Positions 34,143-44,945 of a stretch of 64,000 nt of DNA are shown here, piece after piece. The DNA is from Alphaproteobacteria bacterium (GTDB lineage: Bacteria; Myxococcota_A; UBA796; CAJQPC01). The position numbers were made by a program, and so were the translations under genes. Position 1 is the stretch's first letter. Each line of letters opens with the position of its first letter. The notes beneath the pieces are model-generated. The model did not search any database and was not told the DNA's origin. It saw only the letters and a program-made list of their open reading frames with translations. The DNA is taken from NCBI GenBank assembly GCA_020632795.1, contig JACKEV010000011.1, positions 434,001 to 498,000 on the forward strand, in the 5' to 3' direction.

Positions 34143-34613
34143 ATGTCGAACAAGCCCCTCGTTCTCGTCTTCCTGGCCATCGCCTGCGGCCCCAAGGAGC
34201 CCACCAGCACCGCCGCCGCTGCCGAAGGCACCGAGGAGGCCGCCCCGGCCGAGGTGTCCAGCGACGCCGTCCCGGGCGACAAGAACTCCCAGGAGTTCGC
34301 GCAGAAGCTCCTCGCGCTCAAGATCACGGACTTCCGGCCCATCGACAGCGACGGCGCCGAGTTCATCTACAACACCCTGACCTTCTCCCCCGACGGGACC
34401 TGGGCCGCCACCGGCGCGGTCTCGATCATGGACGAGACGATGGAGTGCCGCGAGTCCGGTGACTGGTCGATGGACGCCGCCGAGAGCGCCGACACCGCGG
34501 CGGTCGGCTGGACCGTCGCCGAGACCAACTGCGCCGGCCGCGAGTCCGGCGCTGAGCAGCGCATCCTCCTCACGATCAAGAAGGGCGGCGAGTACGAGGT
34601 CTCCTTCCGCTGA
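34143..34613 (+). CDS. Small lipoprotein of unknown function
   Basis: 156 residues from the ATG at 34143, chosen because GGAGG lies seven bases upstream; an in-frame start at 34083 lacks this. The leader ends in LAIAC (Cys15), followed by an Ala/Glu/Pro-rich linker and a beta-rich domain (LTFSPDGTWAATGAVSI, then CRESGDWSM). Two cysteines could form a disulfide. No family recognised. It precedes gap but is separated by 41 bases and need not be functionally linked. Confidence 0.75.
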   Translation: MSNKPLVLVFLAIACGPKEPTSTAAAAEGTEEAAPAEVSSDAVPGDKNSQEFAQKLLALKITDFRPIDSDGAEFIYNTLTFSPDGTWAATGAVSIMDETMECRESGDWSMDAAESADTAAVGWTVAETNCAGRESGAEQRILLTIKKGGEYEVSFR

Positions 34614-34654
34614 GATCCCGACCCCCTGCCCACCCCATACACCCCGGAGCACCC

Positions 34655-35665
34655 ATGCCCATCCGCGTCGGGATCAACGGCTTCGGCCGCATCGGCCGGA
34701 ACGTCTTCCGCCTCGCCTGGAACAACCCTGCGGTTGAGATCGTCCACATCAACGACCTGACCAGCGACGCCATGCTGGCCCACCTCCTGGCCCACGACAC
34801 CGTGCACGGCGCGTTCGGCGCGGCGGTGCGCGCGGTCGACGGCGGGATCGAGGTCGGCGGGCAGACCATCTCCACCAGCGCCGAGCCGGCACCCGCGAAG
34901 CTGGGCTGGGGGGACCACGACGTCGACGTGGTGCTCGAGTGTACCGGTCGCTTCCGCACCCGCGAGCAGGCCGGCGCCCACCTCAAGGCGGGCGCCCGCA
35001 AGGTCATCATCTCCGCCCCCGGCACCGACGTCGACGCCACCGTCGTCGTCGGCGTCAACCACCAGAGCGTGGACCTGGGCGCCGCGCAGATCGTGTCCAA
35101 CGCGTCCTGCACCACCAACTGCCTCGCGCCGGCTGCCAAGGTGCTGGATGATGCCTTCGGCATCCAGCACGGCCACATGACCACCGTGCACTCCTACACG
35201 ATGGACCAGAACCTGCTGGACGCCCCGCACAAGAAGGACTTCCGGCGCGCACGCGCGGCCGCGCTCAACATGGTCCCCACGACCACCGGCGCGGCGAAGG
35301 CGGTGGGCCTGGTCCTCCCCGAGCTGGCCGGCAAGCTGACCGGCATGGCCATCCGGGTGCCCACCCCCAACGTCTCCCTGGTGGACCTGGTCGTCCAGCT
35401 CGAGCGCGACGTCACGGCCGAGGCCATCAACCAGGCCTTCGTGGACGCCGCCGCCGGCTCCCTCCAGGGCATCCTGCAGGCCGTCAACGCCCCCCTGGTG
35501 TCCAGCGACCTGGTCGGCAACCCCCACTCCTCGATCGTCGACCTCGAGCTGACCCGGGTGATGGGCGGCCGCACCGCCAAGATCATCACCTGGTACGACA
35601 ACGAGTGGGGCTTCTCCGCTCGCATGCTCGACCTCGCCAAGCTGTTGTTCCCCGGGAAGCGCTGA
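34655..35665 (+). CDS. gap: Glyceraldehyde-3-phosphate dehydrogenase
   Basis: 336 residues. NAD-binding GINGFGRIGR at 6-15, Asp34 in INDL pointing to NAD preference, catalytic Cys152 in SNASCTTNC and His179, and the WYDNEWGFS C-terminal motif are all present. Cytoplasmic glycolytic enzyme. It heads the gap-pgk-tpiA-secG group; pgk starts within its stop codon (TGATG), so expression is coupled. Confidence 0.98.
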   Translation: MPIRVGINGFGRIGRNVFRLAWNNPAVEIVHINDLTSDAMLAHLLAHDTVHGAFGAAVRAVDGGIEVGGQTISTSAEPAPAKLGWGDHDVDVVLECTGRFRTREQAGAHLKAGARKVIISAPGTDVDATVVVGVNHQSVDLGAAQIVSNASCTTNCLAPAAKVLDDAFGIQHGHMTTVHSYTMDQNLLDAPHKKDFRRARAAALNMVPTTTGAAKAVGLVLPELAGKLTGMAIRVPTPNVSLVDLVVQLERDVTAEAINQAFVDAAAGSLQGILQAVNAPLVSSDLVGNPHSSIVDLELTRVMGGRTAKIITWYDNEWGFSARMLDLAKLLFPGKR

Positions 35666-36848
35666 TGAGCCAAGGCCTGCCCACCCTCGACGCGCTGGAG
35701 GTCGCCGGGCAACGGGTCCTGCTGCGGCTGGACCTGAACGTCCCCCTCCGCGACGGCGAGATCACCGACACCACCCGCATCGACGCGGCGCTCCCCACCA
35801 TCCGTCAGCTCCGGGAGGCCGGGGCCCGGGTGGTGATCTGCAGTCACCTGGGGCGGCCCCGGAGCAAGCGCATCCCCGCGCTGTCCCTGGAGCCGGTCGC
35901 GGCGAAGCTCGCCGAGCTGCTCGACGACGAGGTCGTGTTCGCCCACGACGTCGTCGGCGATGACGTGGAGTTCCTCAGCCGGGACATCCCGCCCGGCGGC
36001 GTGCTCGTGCTGGAGAACCTCCGCTTCGACCCGGGCGAGAAGGCGAACGACGACGACTTCGCCGGGAAGCTGGCCAGGCTCGGCGACGTCTACGTCAACG
36101 ACGCCTTCGGCACGATGCACCGGGCCCACGCCTCGGTCGTCGGCGTGGTATCCCGCTTCGACCACGTGGCCATCGGCCCCCTGGTGGACCGCGAGATCAC
36201 GGCGCTGAGCAAGCTCCTGGAGGGCCCCGCGCGACCCTTCATCGGCGTGCTCGGCGGCGCGAAGGTCAGCGACAAGATCGAGGTCATCGAGTCTCTGCTG
36301 CACCGGGTCGACGCCCTGGTGGTGGGCGGCGCGATGGCCTACACCTTCCTGGCTGCCCAGGACACGCCGGTCGGCGACTCCCTGGTCGAGCGGGAACGGA
36401 TCCGGCTGGCCGGCCGCCTGCTGGAGCGCTGCGCGGCGCGCGGGGTCCAGGTCTTCCTGCCCACCGACCACGTCGTCGCCGAGTCCCCCGAGTCCGAGGA
36501 GGTGCAGACGGTGCGCGCCATCGAGCCGGGCTGGAAGGGCTTCGACATCGGTCCCGAGACGGTGCGGCGGTTCAGCGAGATCATCAGCCGCTCCTCGACG
36601 GTGTTCTGGAACGGCCCGATGGGGATGTTCGAGGACCCCCGGTTCGCCGAGGGTACCCGGGGCGTGGCCCGCGCGGTCGCCGAGGCCGAGGCCTACACCG
36701 TCGTCGGGGGCGGGGACTCCGCCGCGGCGCTGCACCAGTGCGGCTACGCGGACCAGGTCTCCCACCTCTCCACAGGCGGCGGCGCCTCCCTGGAGTTCAT
36801 CCAAGGCAAGGAGCTGCCGGGCATCCGCGCGCTCCGCAGGAGGACCTG

Positions 36849-36849
<1 letters not shown>
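35665..36849 (+). CDS. pgk: Phosphoglycerate kinase
   Basis: 394 residues, ATG overlapping the gap stop. RLDLNVPL near 21-28, SHLGRP, LENLRFDPGEKAND, FGTMHRAHAS, GGAKVSDKI, FWNGPMGMFE and the GGGDSAAAL adenine-side loop cover the whole two-domain enzyme. Its stop overlaps the tpiA start. It transfers phosphate from 1,3-bisphosphoglycerate to ADP. Confidence 0.98.
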
Positions 36850-37619
<770 letters not shown>

Positions 37620-37665
37620 CGCCGCGCTCCGCGGTGCTCAGGTTCTCAGCCTGAACGGGATCCCC

Positions 37666-38133
37666 ATGATCATCTTCGTGACCTCCCTGCACGTCTTCCT
37701 GTGCGTCATCCTCATCCTGGTCATCCTCCTCCAGCCGGGCAAGGGCGGGGACGTCGCGTCCGCGTTCGGCGGCGGCGGAGGCAACTCGGCGGTCTTCGGC
37801 CCGCGCGGCCCGGCCAGCCTGCTGAACCGGGCGACCACGATCGTGGCTGTGCTGTTCATGACCACCTCCATCGTGCTCGCGGTGAGCTCCAACCGCCAGG
37901 CCCAGGGCACCGGCAGCACCCTCGAAGACGACATCAGCCGCTTCGAGCAGGAGGAGGCCGACAAGGCCCAGGAGCAGACGCCGGACCTCGGGCTGCCCGA
38001 GAACCCCTTCGCGCTGCCTCCTTCGCAGCCCGAGGACGACGCTACGCCAGCGCCCGATGAGGCCGAGCCGCCCGCCACGGAGCCGACGGAGACCCCCGCC
38101 TCTGAGCTGCCCGAGGACGACGCTGGCGAGTAG
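37666..38133 (+). CDS. secG: SecG translocase subunit with long acidic tail
   Basis: 155 residues. Two membrane helices (about 3-22 and 57-78) flank the conserved LLQPGKGGD...AFGGGG...VFG loop. After residue ~90 there is an unusual Glu/Asp/Pro/Thr-rich extension of about 65 residues, longer than in E. coli SecG (110 residues). It accompanies SecYE at the inner membrane. Gene order tpiA-secG-tRNA-Leu is common in bacteria. Confidence 0.93.
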   Translation: MIIFVTSLHVFLCVILILVILLQPGKGGDVASAFGGGGGNSAVFGPRGPASLLNRATTIVAVLFMTTSIVLAVSSNRQAQGTGSTLEDDISRFEQEEADKAQEQTPDLGLPENPFALPPSQPEDDATPAPDEAEPPATEPTETPASELPEDDAGE

Positions 38134-38154
38134 TGGAAGAGTGCCCGCGGTCCC

Positions 38155-38181
38155 TTGACAGCCTCTGCGGGTCAGCATAAT
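38155..38181 (+). promoter_or_regulatory. Promoter upstream of tRNA-Leu
   Basis: TTGACA at 38155-38160 and CATAAT at 38176-38181, spacing 15, end 21 bases before the tRNA. Close to sigma-70 consensus and conspicuous in this GC-rich sequence. Confidence 0.65.
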
Positions 38182-38202
38182 TGGGTGGGGCTTTCACCCC
38201 GT

Positions 38203-38289
<87 letters not shown>

Positions 38290-38293
38290 TCTC

Positions 38294-38319
38294 AGGCCGG
38301 AACCCTTGGGTTCCGGCCT
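38294..38319. terminator. Terminator hairpin after tRNA-Leu
   Basis: AGGCCGGAACCC (38294-38305) and GGGTTCCGGCCT (38308-38319) are perfect reverse complements separated by TT, giving at least a 10-bp stem. It separates the tRNA from the convergent Fur-family gene. No real T-tract. Confidence 0.75.
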
Positions 38320-38362
38320 CGATGCTTCAGGGTCTCTGCCCGAGCGGACCCGGCCGTCGACC

Positions 38363-38848
38363 TCAAGCCGAAGCGGACTCCAGCCGCCGGTTGCAGGCGT
38401 CCAGATCGACGCACACACCGTAGATCTCGTGGCGGTGGTGGGTGATCCGCACGCCGAGATCGCTGGCAATCTCCCGCTGCCGGCGCTCGATCGTCGGGTC
38501 CTCGAACTCCAGGATGTGGCCGCAGCGGGTACAGATGAGGTGGTCGTGGTGCTCGCCGAAGTCGGCCAACTCGTACCGCGTCTGCCCCTCGACGAAGCGG
38601 CGCTCGTGCGCCACCTCAGCGTCCGTCAGCAGCTTCATCGTGCGGTAGACGGTCGCAAACCCCACACCCGGCTCCACCTCCTGCACCAGGTCGAGCAGCT
38701 CCTGGAGGGACAGGTGGCCGTCCACGCCCCGCTCGAAGAAGATGTCGACGATGACGTCCCGTTGCCGCGTGTTGCGCTTCCCCTCGGCAGCCATGTACGC
38801 CTCAAGCCGCCTCCGAGCACGTTCGATCTGTTCTGCGGACAAGGGCAT
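38363..38848 (-). CDS. Fur-family metalloregulator
   Basis: 161 residues from the ATG at 38848, chosen because the family keeps the helix before KRNTRQRDVI; its AGGAG abuts the ATG, while a later ATG (38794) is better spaced. Winged helix with TVYRTMKLL recognition region (67-75). Metal sites: EHHDHLIC around 99-106, CxxC at 106/109 and a second Cys pair at 146/152 for structural zinc. Could be Fur, PerR or Zur. It lies downstream of the ribosomal alpha operon beyond a terminator. Its own promoter would be at 38850-38925. Confidence 0.92.
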   Translation of the reverse strand: MPLSAEQIERARRRLEAYMAAEGKRNTRQRDVIVDIFFERGVDGHLSLQELLDLVQEVEPGVGFATVYRTMKLLTDAEVAHERRFVEGQTRYELADFGEHHDHLICTRCGHILEFEDPTIERRQREIASDLGVRITHHRHEIYGVCVDLDACNRRLESASA

Positions 38849-38925
38849 CTCCTGAAGACGCGGGTTGGGTGCCGTCCCATTATCTAACCGATCCGGTCGA
38901 TCCAAGAGACATCCCCGAAAGCGAA

Positions 38926-38957
38926 CCGGCCCCCGGAGCCGAGGGCTCGGGGGCCGG
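38926..38957 (-). terminator. Terminator of the rplQ operon
   Basis: CCGGCCCCC (38926-38934) pairs with GGGGGCCGG (38949-38957), extended by five more pairs after a one-base bulge. On the minus strand it follows the rplQ stop by 21 bases and is followed by a moderately T-rich stretch, as expected for the end of the ribosomal transcript. Confidence 0.75.
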
Positions 38958-38978
38958 ACACGCAGGCAGTGGAGAGGG

Positions 38979-39464
38979 CTACTCTTCCCCGCCTTCGTCG
39001 ACAGCCGCGGCGGCCGCGTCGTCCGAGGACGTCGCAGACTCATCCACCTCATAGGCGGGCATCAGCTCGATGAGGGTCATCGGGGCGTTGTCGCCGGTCC
39101 GGAAGCCGAGCTTCACCAGGCGGGTGTAGCCCCCCGGACGGGTCTGATACCGCTCCGAGTACTCATTGAACACGCGGTGCAGGACGTCGCGGTCGACGAT
39201 GAACTTGCGCGCCTGCCGGATGGCGTGGACGCGCTCCGCCTGGGCCTTCACCAGCTCCTCGCCGTCCAGCGCGGCGAGCTTGGAGGGCGGCACACGCTTG
39301 CCGAGGGTGATGACGCGATCCGCGATCCGACGCAGCTCCTTGGCCTTGGCGTCGGTCGTGCGGATACGCCCATGCAGCATGAGCGACGTGACCATGTTCC
39401 GGTACATCGCCTTGCGATGCGAGCTGTTCCGGCCGAGCTTGCGACCAGCCTTCATATGACGCAT
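38979..39464 (-). CDS. rplQ: Ribosomal protein bL17
   Basis: 161 residues from the ATG at 39464 (AGGAG upstream). MRHMKAGRKLGRNSSHRKA is the canonical start, with TTDAKAKELR and the GYTRLVKLGFRTGDNAPM core. An acidic Asp/Glu/Ala tail of about 25 residues (ESATSSDDAAAAAVDEGGEE) extends beyond the E. coli-type length of 127. Last gene of the alpha operon, 55 bases after rpoA. No frameshift. Confidence 0.97.
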   Translation of the reverse strand: MRHMKAGRKLGRNSSHRKAMYRNMVTSLMLHGRIRTTDAKAKELRRIADRVITLGKRVPPSKLAALDGEELVKAQAERVHAIRQARKFIVDRDVLHRVFNEYSERYQTRPGGYTRLVKLGFRTGDNAPMTLIELMPAYEVDESATSSDDAAAAAVDEGGEE

Positions 39465-39519
39465 GACAGGACTCCTGGCCCGACGCCCCGGCGCCGAAGC
39501 GCCAGGGATCAAGGGGCCG

Positions 39520-40530
<1,011 letters not shown>

Positions 40531-40681
40531 GATGTCTCCGTTCAGGGTTTCTGCGGAGCCTCGACCACAGGTCCGCTCTGCACCCCGATCGTGGAAAAGG
40601 TGCTCCGGGAACCAGAGGTGCCCGGAGGGTGGTCAGCCGGAGGGCCCCCGGGAAGGGGCCCGAGTTGAGGAACGCTCGGGC

Positions 40682-41074
40682 TCAGACCCGACGACGCTTG
40701 GGCGGACGGCACCCGTTGTGCGGGATCGGCGTCACATCCTTGATCATCGAGACCTTGAGGCCGGCGTTCTGGAGCGCCCGCAGCGCAGACTCACGCCCAG
40801 CCCCGGGGCCCTTGACGAACACACCGACGACCTTCATCCCATGATCCATCGCCTTGCGGGCGGCGTCCTCGGCCACGAGCTGGGCGGCGAAGGGGGTGGA
40901 CTTCCGGGAGCCCTTGAAGCCCTTCACGCCAGCGCTCGACCAGGCGACGGTGTTTCCGGCGGGATCGGTGATCGTGATGATCGTGTTGTTGAAGGTGGCC
41001 TGGATGTGAGCGACCCCGGTGGGGATGTTCTTCTTGACGCGCTTGCCGCCCTTCTTCTTCTTGGGAGCTGCCAT
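40682..41074 (-). CDS. rpsK: Ribosomal protein uS11
   Basis: 130 residues with a Lys-rich N-terminus (APKKKKGGKRVKK) and the conserved GVAHIQATFNNTIITITD, KGSRKSTPFAAQ and PHNGCRPPKRRRV segments. Intact. 12 bases after rpsM. Normally followed by rpsD, which is missing here. Confidence 0.98.
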   Translation of the reverse strand: MAAPKKKKGGKRVKKNIPTGVAHIQATFNNTIITITDPAGNTVAWSSAGVKGFKGSRKSTPFAAQLVAEDAARKAMDHGMKVVGVFVKGPGAGRESALRALQNAGLKVSMIKDVTPIPHNGCRPPKRRRV

Positions 41075-41086
41075 GATTGTCCTCCC

Positions 41087-41452
41087 TCAGCGCCGACGCG
41101 CGACGGCGCGGCGCGGGCCCTTGCGGGTGCGGGCGTTGGTGTGGGTGCGCTGGCCACGGGTCGGAAGGCCGCGCTTGTGGCGCAGGCCCCGGTAGGTCCC
41201 GAGGTCGATCAGGCGCTTGATGTTCATGGCGATCTCCTTGCGGAGCTCACCTTCAACCTTGTAGCGGCGCTGGATGACGTCGCGGATCCGCGCAACCTCG
41301 ACCTCGGAGAGGTCCTGGGTGCGGATGTGAGCCTCTACCTCAGCCTCGTTGAGGATCTTGCTGGCCGTGGTGTGGCCGATCCCGAAGATGTAGGTGAGCG
41401 CAACGTCGATTCGCTTCTGGCGGGGGAGGTCGACGCCCTCGATTCGAGCCAT
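41087..41452 (-). CDS. rpsM: Ribosomal protein uS13
   Basis: 121 residues, full length: MARIEGVDLP start, LTYIFGIGHTTA, GTYRGLRHKRGLPTRGQRT and a basic tail. Intact; 10 bases after rpmJ. Confidence 0.98.
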   Translation of the reverse strand: MARIEGVDLPRQKRIDVALTYIFGIGHTTASKILNEAEVEAHIRTQDLSEVEVARIRDVIQRRYKVEGELRKEIAMNIKRLIDLGTYRGLRHKRGLPTRGQRTHTNARTRKGPRRAVARRR

Positions 41453-41462
41453 GATCGTCCTC

Positions 41463-41576
41463 CTATCCCTGGCGCTGCTTGTGCTTGGGGTTCTCGCAGA
41501 TCACGCGCACGATGCCACGGCGCCGGATGATCCGGCACTTGTCGCACATGCGCTTGACGGATGCCTTGACCTTCAT
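41463..41576 (-). CDS. rpmJ: Ribosomal protein bL36
   Basis: A 37-residue gene: MKVKASVKRMCDKCRIIRRR followed by GIVRVICENPKHKQRQG. It keeps the zinc ligands Cys11, Cys14, Cys27 and His32, so it is the zinc-binding (C+) form. Stop at 41463-41465, ten bases before rpsM. infA, often found beside it, is absent. Confidence 0.95.
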   Translation of the reverse strand: MKVKASVKRMCDKCRIIRRRGIVRVICENPKHKQRQG

Positions 41577-41635
41577 TTCCTCTCCTCGCCACGCGCTCCT
41601 GGGAGCCCGTGGTTCATCGGTGGATGTCTGGTTCG

Positions 41636-42397
41636 CTACTGGAGCGAGGTCAGGATTTCTGGTTTGCTGTCGGTGATGAGCACGGTGTGCTCGAAGTGTG
41701 CTGAGAGGGAGCCGTCGGCGGTCACGACCGTCCAGCGGTCCTTCTTCAGTCTGGTGCGGTGGGTGCCCATGGTGATCATGGGCTCAATGGCCACGCACAT
41801 CCCTGGCTTGAGCAGAACCCCGGTGCCCGCCTTGCCGAAGTTGGGGACCGGAGGCGCCTCGTGAAGGCGTCTGCCGATGCCGTGTCCGACATATTCGCGA
41901 ACAACACCAAAGCCCTCGGCTTCGGCGAGCTTCTGAACGCGGTGGCCGATATCGCCCACCCGCGCGCCAGCCAGGGCGCACGCCACCGCCTCATATAAGC
42001 TCTCTCGAGTCAAGTCAAGGAGCCGCTGCACGCGGGGCGGCGGGTCGCCCAGGTAGACGGAGAACGCGGAGTCGGCGAAGTACCCACGGTATTCCAGACC
42101 AAAGTCCAGGGAGATGAGATCGCCCTCCTTCAAGGGCCGATCGTCTGGGATCCCGTGGATGACCTGCTCGTTCCGACTGGCGCAGAGGCTGTTGGGGAAG
42201 ACGTCGTCCCCCACCTGATAGCCCTTGAAGGCCGGCCGAGCGCCCCGACGCCGGATCTCCTCCTCGCAGATCGCGTCCAACTCAAGCGGGCTCACCCCGG
42301 GCCGAACCTGCTCGCGGATGACCGCGATGACTTCGGAGAGGAGCTTGCCGGAGGCCCTCATGAAGGGGACCTCCCACGGGGCCTTGATCGGAATCAT
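41636..42397 (-). CDS. map: Methionine aminopeptidase type I
   Basis: 253 residues from the ATG at 42397, one base after the adk stop. His81 in EQVIHGIPDD, metal ligands Asp98 (SLDFG) and Asp109 (GYFADSAF), then EYVGHGIGRRLHE, AIEPMIT and HFEHTVLI complete the five-ligand site. It lacks the N-terminal SH3-binding extension. Removes initiator Met from nascent proteins. adk-map order follows the standard spc operon. Confidence 0.97.
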   Translation of the reverse strand: MIPIKAPWEVPFMRASGKLLSEVIAVIREQVRPGVSPLELDAICEEEIRRRGARPAFKGYQVGDDVFPNSLCASRNEQVIHGIPDDRPLKEGDLISLDFGLEYRGYFADSAFSVYLGDPPPRVQRLLDLTRESLYEAVACALAGARVGDIGHRVQKLAEAEGFGVVREYVGHGIGRRLHEAPPVPNFGKAGTGVLLKPGMCVAIEPMITMGTHRTRLKKDRWTVVTADGSLSAHFEHTVLITDSKPEILTSLQ

Positions 42398-42398
42398 C

Positions 42399-43040
42399 TC
42401 AAGCCAGCGCGTCGCGCAGACGCCGGGTGACGTCCTCGATCGCCCCCGTCCCGTCGATCCGGTGGGCGTAGCCCCGCTCCTCGAAGAAGGCCAGGACCGG
42501 GGAGGTGTCCCGATGGTAGGTGGCCAGGCGCTTGCGGACCGTGTCTTCCTGGTCGTCCTCTCGCTGGATGACCTCGCCCCCGCAGCGCACGCAGCGCCCA
42601 TCCTCGCCCGGAGGGTTGTGTGCGACATGGTAGGTCGCCTGGCAGTCCCTGCAGGTCCGGCGGCCGGAGAGGCGAAGGACAAGCTCCTCGTCGGGGACCT
42701 CGAGCGCGAGCACTGCGTTGAGCACACGGCCCTGGCCGTCCAGCCAGCCAAGCATCAGCTCCGCCTGCCGGACGGTCCGGGGGAAACCATCGAGCAACAT
42801 GCCGTTTGCGCAGTCATCCTGCGCGAGCCGGGTCTCCACGATGTCCCAGACGACCTCGTCGGGGACGAGCTGCCCGTTGTTCATGTAGGAGCGCGCGAGC
42901 TTGCCCAGCTCCGTCCCCTCCTTCAGGTGCTTCCTGAAGATGTCGCCAGTGGCGATCTGGGGGATGTTCAGCTCCTTGCACAAGAAAGCAGCCTGAGTAC
43001 CCTTGCCCGCGCCAGGCGGACCGAACAGGACCAGGATCAT
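42399..43040 (-). CDS. adk: Adenylate kinase
   Basis: 213 residues from the ATG at 43040 with GGAGGAC upstream. P-loop GPPGAGKGTQ (7-16), AMP-site TGDIFRKHL and LLDGFPRT. Long-form lid with four cysteines (CRDC and CVRC), so a zinc lid as in Gram-positive and delta-type enzymes. Intact, between secY and map. Confidence 0.97.
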   Translation of the reverse strand: MILVLFGPPGAGKGTQAAFLCKELNIPQIATGDIFRKHLKEGTELGKLARSYMNNGQLVPDEVVWDIVETRLAQDDCANGMLLDGFPRTVRQAELMLGWLDGQGRVLNAVLALEVPDEELVLRLSGRRTCRDCQATYHVAHNPPGEDGRCVRCGGEVIQREDDQEDTVRKRLATYHRDTSPVLAFFEERGYAHRIDGTGAIEDVTRRLRDALA

Positions 43041-43074
43041 GGCGTCCTCCGGTGGGCTTGGGGCGGCCTGTCGC

Positions 43075-44421
43075 TCAGTCGCCCTTGGTCTTCTCAAGGA
43101 TGCGTCGCTGGCGCCCACGGACGCGGCTGTTGGACGAGCTCATCAGGCCGTCGTAGTGCTGCGTGAGCAGGTGGCCCTCGATCTGCGCGACGGTGTCCAG
43201 AGAGACGCTGACGACGATGAGCAGGCCCGTTCCGCCGAAGTAGAACGGGATGCCGTACTCCGTGATGAGCATGGTCGGCAGGATGCACACCGCCGCCAGG
43301 TAGATGGAGCCGCCAGCGGTGAGCCGGGAGAGGATCCTATCCAGATACTCCGCCGTCTGGATGCCCGGACGGATGCCCGGGATGTTGCCACCCTGCTTCT
43401 TGAGGTTGTCCGCCACGTCCACCGGGTTGAAGGTCACCGCCGTGTAGAAGAACGCGAAGAACACGATCAGGACGACATAGGTGAGGTTGTAGAGCCACGC
43501 CCCCGGGGTGAAGGCGCCGATCAGCGTCGACAGGAAGGCGTTGTTCGGAGCGAAGGTCGCAGCCGTCGCCGGGAACATCAGCACCGCGCTGGCGAAGATC
43601 GGCGGGATGACGCCTGCCACGTTGACCTTGAGCGGCAGGTGGGTCTGTTGACCGCTGTAGACGCGCCGCCCGATGACCCGCTTGGCGTACTGGATGGGCA
43701 CCCGGCGCTGGCCACGCTCGACAAAGACGATGCCAGCGAGCACCAGGAACATGAACAGCCCGAGGACGGTGACCTCCAGGAGGTTCATCTCGCCCACGCT
43801 GATCTTCTGGAAGAGCGAGAAGATCCCCCTGGGCAGCCCAGCGACGATCCCCGCTGTGATGATCAGCGAGGCGCCATTCCCGACCCCGCGCTCGGTGATC
43901 TGCTCACCGAGCCACATCACAAAGCAGCTCCCCGCCGTCATCGTGATCACCGTCATGGCCCGGAAACCAGGCCCGGCGTTGAGCACGACGTCCTCAGTGC
44001 CTCCAGCCTTCATCTGCTCCAGCCCGACGGCGATCGAGAAGGACTGGACCACCGCGATGCCGATGGTGAGGTAGCGGGTGTACTGGGTGATCTTGTTGCG
44101 CCCCGCCTGACCCTCCTTCGAAAGCCGCTCAAGCTGCGGCACCGTAGAGGAGAGCAGCTGCATGATGATGGAGGCGCTGATGTAGGGCATGATGCCCAGG
44201 ACAAACACGCTGAACTGCTCCAGCGCGCCGCCCGAGAACATGTCGTAGAGCCCGAACAGGGTCTGCGCGTTCGAATCAAAGAACTTGCTGAGCGCGACCC
44301 GATCGACGCCCGGGGCGGGCACGAAGACCCCCAGCCGATAGACGGCCAGCATCGCCAGGGTGAACAGGATCCGATTCCTGAGATCAGGAATCTTGGCGAT
44401 GTCGGCCAGGGGGTTTCGCAC
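43075..44421 (-). CDS. secY: SecY protein translocase
   Basis: 448 residues, GTG start one base after the rplO stop. Ten membrane helices; plug and pore region APGVD...GLYDMFSGGALEQFSVFVLGIMPYISASIIMQ, and cytosolic loops MPIQYAKR-type (VPIQYAKRVIGRR) and NIPGIRPG. Forms the Sec channel with SecE and SecG. No frameshift. Confidence 0.98.
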   Translation of the reverse strand: MRNPLADIAKIPDLRNRILFTLAMLAVYRLGVFVPAPGVDRVALSKFFDSNAQTLFGLYDMFSGGALEQFSVFVLGIMPYISASIIMQLLSSTVPQLERLSKEGQAGRNKITQYTRYLTIGIAVVQSFSIAVGLEQMKAGGTEDVVLNAGPGFRAMTVITMTAGSCFVMWLGEQITERGVGNGASLIITAGIVAGLPRGIFSLFQKISVGEMNLLEVTVLGLFMFLVLAGIVFVERGQRRVPIQYAKRVIGRRVYSGQQTHLPLKVNVAGVIPPIFASAVLMFPATAATFAPNNAFLSTLIGAFTPGAWLYNLTYVVLIVFFAFFYTAVTFNPVDVADNLKKQGGNIPGIRPGIQTAEYLDRILSRLTAGGSIYLAAVCILPTMLITEYGIPFYFGGTGLLIVVSVSLDTVAQIEGHLLTQHYDGLMSSSNSRVRGRQRRILEKTKGD

Positions 44422-44422
44422 C

Positions 44423-44875
44423 TCAGATCACCTCAGCTACGCCGCCCGCCGCAGTGATCTTCTCGGCCGCCGTCTTGCTGAACTTGGCTGCCTTGACGGT
44501 GATGGCCACCTGGAGATCTCCGCGCCCGAGCACCTTGATGCCGTCTTTGCCGACGCGGGAGATCACGCCCTTCTCCTTGAGGAGCGCGGCGTCAACCACC
44601 GCGCCGGCCTCAAAGCGGCCGCTCAGGTCTTCCACGTTCAGCACCGTGTAGTCCTTGGCGAAGATGTTCACGAAGCCACGCTTCGGCAAGCGCCTTTGCA
44701 GAGGCATCTGTCCACCCTCGAACCCGGGGCGGACACCGGACCCTGAGCGGGAGTGCTGGCCCTTCTGACCACGACCAGCCGTACGGCCCTTTCCGGAGCC
44801 TTCACCGCGTCCCACTCGGGTCCGCTTGCGCGTCGAGCCGGCCGGTGGCTTCAGATTGGAGAGTTCATTTGCCAT
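44423..44875 (-). CDS. rplO: Ribosomal protein uL15
   Basis: 150 residues from the ATG at 44875. KRTRVGRGEGSGKGRTAGRG and KGQHSRSG.GVRPGFEGGQMPL are the family signature. Intact; the upstream extension of the reading frame is non-coding leader between rpmD and rplO. Confidence 0.97.
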   Translation of the reverse strand: MANELSNLKPPAGSTRKRTRVGRGEGSGKGRTAGRGQKGQHSRSGSGVRPGFEGGQMPLQRRLPKRGFVNIFAKDYTVLNVEDLSGRFEAGAVVDAALLKEKGVISRVGKDGIKVLGRGDLQVAITVKAAKFSKTAAEKITAAGGVAEVI

Positions 44876-44945
44876 TGGATCTTTCTCCGTGTGGGCGGAG
44901 GAGCCGGGCTCCAAAGCCCTCCCTTCAACCCGGTCGGTGGGAGGC

